Assembly (NCBI GenBank): GCA_964592755.1
Contig: CAZQFS010000001.1
Coordinates: 1-64,000 of the forward strand
DNA: 64,000 nt
Direction of reading: 5' to 3'
Source of the DNA: CAZQFS01 sp964592755
GTDB lineage: Bacteria > Hydrothermota > Tepidihabitantia > Tepidihabitantales > Tepidihabitantaceae
Shown here: piece after piece, positions 22,343 through 30,131 of the stretch
How the letters are laid out: each line of letters starts with the position of its first letter
How positions within the stretch are numbered: position 1 is the stretch's first letter
Program-made: the position numbers and the translations under genes
The notes under the pieces: model-generated
The model's database searches: none
Seen by the model: the letters and a program-made list of their open reading frames with translations, nothing else
Told to the model about the DNA's origin: nothing

Positions 22343-25300
22343 CTAGCCGTGGATAGCGGCCCGCCAGCGCGGGTCGGACATGGCGGCGTGCAGTTCGGAG
22401 CCGAGCAACCGGGCTGAGCGCTCGTTCTCCGACAGTCCCTCGATGAAAGCCCCAAGGTCAACGTGGAGCTCCGTGCCCCAGTCGGGGTACGCGCCTCCAA
22501 GAAGCCCAAACGCCTGCTTGAGCCACTCAGCCCTTGCATCATCCCGCGCCGCGTGCTTGTGCAGTGCCTTGTTGAAGTCGCCGGTCGCGTCCAGGCACGC
22601 AAGGAATCTGGCCAGTTCGGCCAGCAGGCGGAATCGTGCCGCCTGCTTCTGAGACGAAGCTGCACGCGACGCGGCGGCCGCGGCACCGGCTCTCATCTGC
22701 TCCACCGCGGCACGTGCCTGCGCTTCGGCGGCACGCAGGGCTTCGTGGTAATGCGCCGGCTCCGGCCGGTTCCCATCCCAGTTGCCGATTCGGGTCATGA
22801 GCTCGGACAGAGACCGAACGTCACTTGCTGTTCCATCGGACAGCCACTTCACCATTGACACGCGATAAGGACCGTCCGCATACGAGCCAATGACCAGCGG
22901 CAACAGCTCACCCTTGTGTGCCAGGCGCCGGGCTATTCCTGAGGCAATCTCCGATTCAGGCAGCACGGCGCAGGCCCTGGTGTCTCTCTCCAGCGCCTTT
23001 GGCGTGAACCCCAGGTGAATGCTCCTCTGGCCGCAGATGGTTGCGCCTCTTGCCGACTTGAGTGTCGCGCTCATCCCTTTGCGGTTTGCCTGCACTGGCA
23101 TGTCGGGAGTGAGCAACGAGAGTGCCGTCGTCACGTCCTCGCGCGATAGGGGAGACTCGGTCTCCACCCGCTCGGCTTCAGCGGAAATGTAGGTTTCCTG
23201 GACAAGGTCATCGCGCTCGACCTCGCCTGCCTTGCTCTCCACTTCCTCGGGTGTGCCCCGGCCGAGGAGGACGTCACGTGCCACGGCCAGCACCGGTTGC
23301 ATCGGGCCCACGAAGTGCTCGAACAAACCGCATCTCTTCCTCAGCGCGCCGTACACGCGGTCATCCACGCTATCTCTGAGGAACAGGTTCACGACCATGA
23401 CACGGTCGCTTGTCTGGCCGATGCGGTCTACGCGGCCGATGCGCTGCTCGACCCGGCTCGGATTCCACGGCAGGTCATAGTTGACCACTGCGCTCGCGGC
23501 TTGCAGGTTCAGTCCCTCACTTGCGGCATCGTTGCATACCAGCACCTGCAGTTCGCCGTTCCGCAGTGCGTCGGTGATGTCCTCTTTGCTGCAACCGACC
23601 CACTGGCCGCCGTCCCAGCGCGCTCCGCCTTCGCCGGTGAACGACCCGACCCCGGCGTAGAAGTCCTTGATGAAATCCCGGACGTAATGAACGGTGTCCG
23701 TGTAGCACGAGAACACCAGCACGCGGCGGCCCTCGTCGATTAGGTCGCGCAGAATCGGCCAGAAGAAATCGCGCTTGCTGTCGTGACTCCCCAGAGCCGT
23801 CAGCCGTTCCTGCAGCCGGTCTATCTCCTCGACCTCGGACTGGGCATCGCGAGGGTTCTGGGGCACGCCCGCCGGGATGCGACCGCCCGGAACCTCCTCG
23901 TCCGATTCCAGCAGGAAGCCGGTCATTTCCGGGTCCTCCTCGGTTGGCAGGCATGGGTCGAGCGCCTGCCGGTTGATTACTCGAATCAGCAACTCCCGCC
24001 GGCGCCGGAGCGATTCCTGGAGTGCTCTTGGCGAACTGGACGCCCGCCGCCGGTACACTGTCTTCACAAATCCCTTGCCGCCGCCCCCGGCCAACAGCCC
24101 GAACCGGCGCTCGATGTAGTCGGTAACCGCGTCATAGACGCTGCGTTCCTCGTCCTCGTAGTTGAACCGTTTGTCGTCAACCTGCCTTTGCGAGTGCCTG
24201 TGTTCAAGCAGGCCCATGTTGAAGTAGGCGTCCATGGTCTTGCGGGTGTTGCGGTGCATTCGCTGACTCAGTGGCGACTGCCGCCGCATGAACCGGGCAC
24301 ACTCCCGGCGGTCGTGCCCTACGGCAAAGGCGATTCGGCTCTGCAAATCGCCATCGGCGTTCGCCTCGACGCGCAGGAGGGTTGCCGCGTCGCGGGCCAG
24401 CTTCTCGGGCACCGGAACATCGGGGCGTTCCAGGGCCGCAATGCAGCCGTAGTAAGACTTCACCCAGGCGAACTCGCTCAGCCACAAGCCGCCGACACCC
24501 AGCACGGACATCAGGTCCCACGGCTCCCACGGATGAATCTGCATTGGGGTAGCACTGAGCAGCAGGATGCCCCGTGCTTTGCCGGAGAACGCCAGCTTGC
24601 GCAGCATACTCAGCAACAGGTTGCCCGAGTTGAACTCGCCCTCGACGGCCCCGGCGCGCCGTGCGGCATGAGCCTCGTCCATGAGCACAAGGTCCCAGTC
24701 CGGCCCGGCAAGAATCTGGCTGAGCTGACTCTCCATCCGCGCCGTCTCTCGGCTCATCAGGAGAATGTCCTCATTCAGTGCTTCCTGCAGCGGCACGGCC
24801 CGATCCTTCTTATCATCCGGCCAGGCCAGGCGCTCATTCTCGTATCTGGGCACGACCAGCCCGCCCTTCTCGCGCAGCTCGGTCTGCCACTGTTTCAGCA
24901 GCCCGGCCGGGACGAGAATCAGCGCGCGCTTGACCCCACGGCCGGCGCGCAGCCGGCGGATGACTGCAATTGCCTCAATCGTCTTGCCCATGCCGACCTC
25001 GTCACAGAGCAATCTTCCGGCCGGCCAGGCGCGGGCCGTGTCTTCGACGACGTGTTTCTGGTGCGGCCAGAGGTCAACCATCATTGTGGCGTCACACGCC
25101 CCTGCTCCGTTCGGAAGATACGCCGCCTCGCTGATGAATCGCCAGACCATCGCGGCCTCAAGTCGTTTTCGGTCCGCCTCCGGCTCGCGTACCGGCGGCT
25201 CGGCCGGAGCGAGCTTGATGAGCTTCTCCCTGAGCGCCTCGGGCAGCGACACGGTGCAGACGTACGGGTCATTGTTGCTCCAGAGCCGATTGAACTCCAC

Positions 25301-25930
25301 GCAGTAGTGGCGATACCTGTCCGGGTCGGCCCGGGAGGTCGAAACCTCGACCTGCTCGTAATTGGCCAGCAGACCCGAAGCCGTCTCATTGCCGCTGCCG
25401 CCGAACACGACTGCCGCGCCCCGTTCGTCGGTCATGATGCCGTACTTGGCATGGGCAATGCCTGCGCCCTGTCGCATTACCCCGACCCGGACTTCGAGGA
25501 AGCCGGCCCGAAGCAACCACGCTAGCATACTGAGTCGTTCACGCTCCAAGGCATCCTGCGGGTTCTTGAACCGGCTCTGCAGCCGCTTTGCCAATGCCTC
25601 GGCGTCGCCGCGTTCTGTCAGAGCCTGCACATCCGCTTCGGCCAGTTCCTCGTTGACCAGCAGCCGAACCGCCGGACGCGGCGCAGCCTTGTCAAGCTGA
25701 AGCAGCCTTCGAATCAGGCCCGCATATCCGCGTGCGGCCGCGGCCAGCGCCGAGCTTGAGAAGTAAGAACAACAGCGGTCATAGAGAACGGCCCGCTTCA
25801 GCCCTGGCTCATATAGCTTCTCCACCAGCTCCTTGTCCGGGCCGCGAATGAACCGCTGCCACCTGAACCCGAGCAGGTTGCCCGGCTTGTACGCCCGCTT
25901 ACCCTTCTTGTCCTTCGCCACCCAAGCCAC
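22343..25930 (-). CDS. PLD-nuclease/SNF2 helicase fusion protein (defence)
   Basis: This 1195-residue protein joins a phospholipase-D-like domain (residues ~30-250; HAKYGIMTDE with the H-x-K signature near 157 and GGSGNETASG) to a Swi2/Snf2 helicase. Helicase motifs are CDEVGMGKTIEA (near 305), LVLMDEAHAARR (near 413), LLSATPMQI and the C-terminal DAASEGLNLQAA with QRIGRVDRIGQ (near 830). A helical C-terminal region follows. It probably translocates on DNA as part of a methylation-linked phage defence module. GTG at 25930 overlaps the methylase stop by one base. Similar helicases serve BREX type 3 and DISARM; which applies is not settled. Confidence 0.85.
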   Translation of the reverse strand: MAWVAKDKKGKRAYKPGNLLGFRWQRFIRGPDKELVEKLYEPGLKRAVLYDRCCSYFSSSALAAAARGYAGLIRRLLQLDKAAPRPAVRLLVNEELAEADVQALTERGDAEALAKRLQSRFKNPQDALERERLSMLAWLLRAGFLEVRVGVMRQGAGIAHAKYGIMTDERGAAVVFGGSGNETASGLLANYEQVEVSTSRADPDRYRHYCVEFNRLWSNNDPYVCTVSLPEALREKLIKLAPAEPPVREPEADRKRLEAAMVWRFISEAAYLPNGAGACDATMMVDLWPHQKHVVEDTARAWPAGRLLCDEVGMGKTIEAIAVIRRLRAGRGVKRALILVPAGLLKQWQTELREKGGLVVPRYENERLAWPDDKKDRAVPLQEALNEDILLMSRETARMESQLSQILAGPDWDLVLMDEAHAARRAGAVEGEFNSGNLLLSMLRKLAFSGKARGILLLSATPMQIHPWEPWDLMSVLGVGGLWLSEFAWVKSYYGCIAALERPDVPVPEKLARDAATLLRVEANADGDLQSRIAFAVGHDRRECARFMRRQSPLSQRMHRNTRKTMDAYFNMGLLEHRHSQRQVDDKRFNYEDEERSVYDAVTDYIERRFGLLAGGGGKGFVKTVYRRRASSSPRALQESLRRRRELLIRVINRQALDPCLPTEEDPEMTGFLLESDEEVPGGRIPAGVPQNPRDAQSEVEEIDRLQERLTALGSHDSKRDFFWPILRDLIDEGRRVLVFSCYTDTVHYVRDFIKDFYAGVGSFTGEGGARWDGGQWVGCSKEDITDALRNGELQVLVCNDAASEGLNLQAASAVVNYDLPWNPSRVEQRIGRVDRIGQTSDRVMVVNLFLRDSVDDRVYGALRKRCGLFEHFVGPMQPVLAVARDVLLGRGTPEEVESKAGEVERDDLVQETYISAEAERVETESPLSREDVTTALSLLTPDMPVQANRKGMSATLKSARGATICGQRSIHLGFTPKALERDTRACAVLPESEIASGIARRLAHKGELLPLVIGSYADGPYRVSMVKWLSDGTASDVRSLSELMTRIGNWDGNRPEPAHYHEALRAAEAQARAAVEQMRAGAAAAASRAASSQKQAARFRLLAELARFLACLDATGDFNKALHKHAARDDARAEWLKQAFGLLGGAYPDWGTELHVDLGAFIEGLSENERSARLLGSELHAAMSDPRWRAAIHG

Positions 25931-28908
25931 TACTTCTCCTCCGGCTCCCCCTCGGGTTCGTCGGTGTCAACTTCCGACGCGTAGTCAAGCTCCTCGCCCT
26001 CGTGCACGGAAAAGGTGAGCGACAACTCCTCGCCCTTCCGGGAGTCCCAGTCCGGCGCCTCGATGCCGAACAGCGGCTCCAGCGCATCGTGCCACAGCCT
26101 GAACTCCGGATACTGCGCGGCCGCGGTCTTCTTCTTCTCCGGATGCCACAGCGCCGGAGGCGCGGCTTTCACCAGCGCCGCCATCAGCCTGGCGACGGCC
26201 GAATCCTTGGTCCAGCCCTGCCTCCGGGCCAGAGTCTTGGCCGCGCCGATGTCGAACCCGTCCCGCCTCACTCCGGCCATTGCCAAAGCGTGACAGCCGT
26301 CAATCGCGGTTCGGAACTCCGGGTCGTTCGGATGAACCTTGCGGATACCGGTCTTCTTGACCTTGACCTTCTTTGGCTGACCAAAGTCAAGCTCCAGCGC
26401 CTCAATTTCGCGTCGCTCCAAAGCCCGTTCTCGCCGACGCTCTGAAGCCGGCACCATCCTCGTCTTCTCGCCGCTCTTCGTGACGAGCCCGGCGTACTCA
26501 AGCTGAGAAACATCGCGATTCACGGCCTTGCCCATCAGATTCGCCTCGTTGAATCGGAACTCGGCAGCCCTCAGCACATCCCAGCACAAGAGCACGAACT
26601 GACTTTCTGGGTCTATGTCCTTCAAGCCCTCGGGCACGAGCTTCTGCAGCCGCCACTCCATCACCGCCTCAGCAGCCAGCTCCAGAATCTGCCCGACGTC
26701 AACCGGCTCGCCGGTCTGGGTCTTCACCTCGGCGTACTGCGACAGGACCGACACTGCCGGACCGAACGCGCCGACCAGTTCATCAACCGGGTTGAACCCT
26801 TCCTTATCCAGCCGCTGCGCCGTAGTCACCGCTGCCCGGCGAATCTCCTCTTCGATTGTCGGGCCGTAGTAGCCGGTCTCCGCATCATCGTCCCGTTTGC
26901 GGCAGACCAGAAGCACCGTGCTCTGCGCCGCGTTCTTCTTCGCCTGATGCAGCGAGTGCTCGCTCTCGGTCTTCACCGGCCATGTTGCGGTAATCTGGAA
27001 CCCGGCGTCCATCAGCGACTGAAACAACGCGGCCCAGGCACTTTGCTGCTTATGAGTGAACATCACGGTCATCACGCCGTCGTCGCGCAGGATGCGACGT
27101 GCCTCTTTGAAGCTGTCAGCCATCAGCTTCTGGTAGAAACCGTGCGCCCGCTTCCGGGCCTCGCCGGTCTTCTTGTCGGTCTTCTGCCGGTGCCGCGAAA
27201 TGTTCACGACGGCCTCTTCCGAATGGTCGCACAGGTACGAACCGAACCACTCGGGCCGCCGATGCCCCTGCGTCCGCTTCAGCCAGACGTAGAAGAAGTC
27301 GGCGAGCTCCGAGTACTGCACGTTATCGGCGTATGGCGGGTCAACCACGACCGCGGTAACGCTCTTGTCCGCAATCTGCGGCAGACTCGTGGCGCTGCCA
27401 AGACTGATAGCCGCCGGCTTCGCGCCCTCTGCCCTTGGCAGACTCGCCAGACTCTCGTACGCCTCGCAGACGTTGTCTATTGCCCAGTCCAGACCCCTGC
27501 CGTTGCTGCAGGCGGCCATCTCGGCGAATGTAGTCTTGAAGGCATAGTCGTGGCGTGCAAACATGCCCTTGATGACCTCTCTTGTGCTTTCCCAGCGGCT
27601 GAGGATGCAGTTGTGGTTCACAAACTTATCCATCACCAGCGACAACACGCAGACCACCGCCTCGCCCATCTCCCTGCCTTCTGCCTTCACAATCTCCGGC
27701 CGCAGGTTGCGCAGTTCCTCGACCAGTACGCCCATGGCCAGGAGCTGGCGGGGAGAGAACATGTCCGCCCAGCGCGGCATGCCGTAGAGACGGGGCCTTG
27801 GGTCTGACGTTTCGTCAACGTCTGGGTATTCCTCTGTTGGGATGATACTCGTCTTCTCCCAACCTGGTCGCAGTTCGGCCAGTTCCTTCTCTGCGGCCTC
27901 AAGCGCGTCAAGGTCTTCCTTTGTCGGCGGGCGGAACTCAAGCCGGGTACCCTTCACGGCCACGGCGTAAAGGGCAGACTTCATCTTGCCTGCCTGTGCC
28001 ATCGCCTTGATGTAGTCGCCGGGAATCACCGTGCCCGTGAAGAGGGACACGCCGCTGCCGCCGGTGTACGTCGGTCTCGGCAACTGCTTCCCGTTCCACG
28101 GGTCCCTGATGTGGACACTCCATGTGCCCTTGTCCTTGTTTGCGACTGGCACAGCCACCACAACACGACCCTTGTCTTTTGGGTTCAGCAGATGCCAGTC
28201 CGGCACCAGCGGCGTCTGAAAGCCCGTGTCCGGGCACGGCACGGTGCGGGCGAAGATGTAGCACAGAGGCGGGACGTCGCCGGTCTTGGGGTAGAACTTC
28301 GCCACGCGCTGGTGGAACCGCTCGCGCAGAACCGCGCCCCACTTTCGAGCCAGTTCTCCCAGTTTCGGTCCGAAGCGGAAGGGGTAGTCCACTGTAGCCT
28401 CAAGCACGATGCCAGCAACCGGATTGTACTCGTTCGCAATCGCGCTTAGCCCAAGACGCGCGGCCTCTAAGGGAATCGAGCCGCCACCGGCCATCGGGTC
28501 AATGACTACAACGTCCTCTCCCCAGAGTGTAGTGACAGCCTCTTGTGCTAGCCGCAGTTCCTTCTCCGGCAGCCCGCGCTTGAACGCGCGCTCGCCATGC
28601 GGGTTCGGAATCTTCTGGTTGGATTCCCGAGCCCTATCGAGCATGGCCTGGGCGCGGCAGATTTCCTCACCCGTGCCCCAGAACCCCAGCAGCTTCTCGA
28701 ACTGGTCGTGCGGAAAGTCTGCCGGCAGGAGCGAGCCGAGGACCGCGGCGCGGGAGACAGTCAGCGGCCGCCGCGCCCACCAGACATGGATGAACGTGTG
28801 GGGCGCGAGGGCACTCGCGCTACCGCGTTCACGCATGCACTCGACACCGATGGCCGCGGCCGGCAGCCAGTCCTCAATCAGGACGCGGGGCAGGGTGCGC
28901 TTCCGCAT
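25930..28908 (-). CDS. DUF1156 adenine-specific DNA methylase (COG1743/PglX-like)
   Basis: This 992-residue DNA methylase starts at MRKRTLPRVLIEDWLPAAAI, the usual beginning of DUF1156 proteins, followed by WWARRPLTVSRA. The SAM motif DPMAGGGSIPLEAARLG lies near residue 136 and the catalytic DPPY near residue 521 (VVVDPPYADNVQYSEL). This order matches the COG1743 class seen as PglXI in BREX type 3. A longer upstream start would overlap the NYN gene and is not needed. It would mark host DNA with N6-methyladenine. It is coupled to the helicase gene. Confidence 0.88.
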   Translation of the reverse strand: MRKRTLPRVLIEDWLPAAAIGVECMRERGSASALAPHTFIHVWWARRPLTVSRAAVLGSLLPADFPHDQFEKLLGFWGTGEEICRAQAMLDRARESNQKIPNPHGERAFKRGLPEKELRLAQEAVTTLWGEDVVVIDPMAGGGSIPLEAARLGLSAIANEYNPVAGIVLEATVDYPFRFGPKLGELARKWGAVLRERFHQRVAKFYPKTGDVPPLCYIFARTVPCPDTGFQTPLVPDWHLLNPKDKGRVVVAVPVANKDKGTWSVHIRDPWNGKQLPRPTYTGGSGVSLFTGTVIPGDYIKAMAQAGKMKSALYAVAVKGTRLEFRPPTKEDLDALEAAEKELAELRPGWEKTSIIPTEEYPDVDETSDPRPRLYGMPRWADMFSPRQLLAMGVLVEELRNLRPEIVKAEGREMGEAVVCVLSLVMDKFVNHNCILSRWESTREVIKGMFARHDYAFKTTFAEMAACSNGRGLDWAIDNVCEAYESLASLPRAEGAKPAAISLGSATSLPQIADKSVTAVVVDPPYADNVQYSELADFFYVWLKRTQGHRRPEWFGSYLCDHSEEAVVNISRHRQKTDKKTGEARKRAHGFYQKLMADSFKEARRILRDDGVMTVMFTHKQQSAWAALFQSLMDAGFQITATWPVKTESEHSLHQAKKNAAQSTVLLVCRKRDDDAETGYYGPTIEEEIRRAAVTTAQRLDKEGFNPVDELVGAFGPAVSVLSQYAEVKTQTGEPVDVGQILELAAEAVMEWRLQKLVPEGLKDIDPESQFVLLCWDVLRAAEFRFNEANLMGKAVNRDVSQLEYAGLVTKSGEKTRMVPASERRRERALERREIEALELDFGQPKKVKVKKTGIRKVHPNDPEFRTAIDGCHALAMAGVRRDGFDIGAAKTLARRQGWTKDSAVARLMAALVKAAPPALWHPEKKKTAAAQYPEFRLWHDALEPLFGIEAPDWDSRKGEELSLTFSVHEGEELDYASEVDTDEPEGEPEEK

Positions 28909-28930
28909 CAATGGGAACCCCGGGCCGTTG

Positions 28931-29629
28931 TCATACTCCTCTCGCGTCGGACGGCCCGCCGGCATCGTAGTCGCGCCGGTCCAGGCAGGCATCGTAGACC
29001 TGACGGGTGATTTTCACCCAGTCGGTCTTGTCAATCCCGCGCCTGTTGGCGCAGGTCGGGCTGGTGGGAAACGCGCTGACAATGCGAAGCCAGCGTGACT
29101 GCTGGCGGGCGATGACCCTTACCTCCTCGGCCACTTCGGAGAGGTCCTGGTCCTGGCTAAATACGACGATTACATCACAACGGTTCTCGCGTGCCGCGCG
29201 GACGATGTCCAGTGCGATTCGGACGTCAATCCCCTTCTCCTGCGCGACCAGTACCGAAGTTCTGGTCCCGTCGGGGAGCACGACCGACCGGTTACGGTAG
29301 CGCAGATGCCGCGAGAACACGTGAATCCCGTGCTTGCCCATCGCGCTGAGTTTGCGCGACCAGAACGTATTCCACTTCGGGTTGTCCTCGATGGAAGGGA
29401 TGCCGGTGTAGAACCGCACTTCCTCCAGTTGCCAGCCATTCTGGCCGCAGACCCATTCGGCCAGCGCCTGTGCGTCATAATTGGGATGGACGTACCCGAA
29501 CGCCTCGCGGGCGGCGTAGAACAGATTCTGCCCGTCGAAGAAAACAATCGCTCGTTTTCGCTGCGGTTCGGCCAGTGTCACGCTTCCGGCGGGCATGAAA
29601 AGATAACCCCGCACGAGGCCTCGCGGCAT
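28931..29629 (-). CDS. NYN/LabA-like PIN-fold nuclease
   Basis: This 232-residue protein has the NYN domain acidic residues: IVFFDGQNLFYAAREAFG (first Asp, Asn), QEKGIDVRIALDIV and VVFSQDQDLSEVAEEV. Such enzymes are metal-dependent RNases. The first ~24 residues vary and the true start may be the internal ATG at 29596. A TTGACA promoter lies just upstream, so the gene can be transcribed separately from the ATPase gene. It ends 22 bases before the methylase and is probably an accessory nuclease of the module. Confidence 0.82.
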   Translation of the reverse strand: MPRGLVRGYLFMPAGSVTLAEPQRKRAIVFFDGQNLFYAAREAFGYVHPNYDAQALAEWVCGQNGWQLEEVRFYTGIPSIEDNPKWNTFWSRKLSAMGKHGIHVFSRHLRYRNRSVVLPDGTRTSVLVAQEKGIDVRIALDIVRAARENRCDVIVVFSQDQDLSEVAEEVRVIARQQSRWLRIVSAFPTSPTCANRRGIDKTDWVKITRQVYDACLDRRDYDAGGPSDARGV

Positions 29630-29659
29630 GTCATGCGGGGATCAGATGAATACAGTAAG

Positions 29660-29687
29660 ATGGTACGCGATTGCGCTGCTATGTCAA
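29660..29687 (-). promoter_or_regulatory. Internal promoter of the defence module
   Basis: Minus-strand TTGACA (29687-29682), 16 bases, TACCAT (29665-29660), 31 bases before the NYN ATG at 29629. It would drive NYN, methylase and helicase independently of the DUF499 promoter. Confidence 0.5.
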
Positions 29688-29705
29688 GAAAAGCAGGCGA
29701 ACCCT

Positions 29706-30131
29706 TCATCGGACCGCTTCTACCAGTATCCGCAGCGCCCGCACTGCCCTGACTCCGCCGCGGTTGCTCATCACGCCGAACCACCAGGCTGCTTCGACCG
29801 GGTCTGCGTTGCGCAGGCTCTCGGCCGCCCGGCGCATCCGGTCGGGGTTGCGCAAGCCCCGGCAGATGAGAGCGTAGCACGCCACCTTTGCACCCCAGTC
29901 CGGGTCGAGCTTCACGAACCGCCCCGGCGCAAGCAGGGTTGTGCCGTTGCCGGCCCTGGCGGCCATGCGCAGGAGTCCGGAGCCGGCGCTGAACGCGAGC
30001 GGCGAGACCGCCGCGACTCTTAGCAGTCGTTCCCGCCGCTTGTCGTCGAGCCGGCGGCGGACCACGACCGCGGCCAGGCCTGCTCTGCGACGCACAACCC
30101 TGAGCGCGAACTGAGCCTTGTTGTCTTTCAT
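29706..30131 (-). CDS. Small basic protein of the DUF499/methylase module
   Basis: This 141-residue arginine-rich protein has no family I can name. ATG at 30131 overlaps the TGA of the DUF499 gene, which fixes the start and implies coupled translation. The N-terminal half is strongly basic (LRVVRRRAGLAAVVVRRRLD). The C-terminal half is helical with a W-G-A-K and AAWWFGVMSNRGG segment. It may be a small partner of the ATPase. Confidence 0.65.
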   Translation of the reverse strand: MKDNKAQFALRVVRRRAGLAAVVVRRRLDDKRRERLLRVAAVSPLAFSAGSGLLRMAARAGNGTTLLAPGRFVKLDPDWGAKVACYALICRGLRNPDRMRRAAESLRNADPVEAAWWFGVMSNRGGVRAVRALRILVEAVR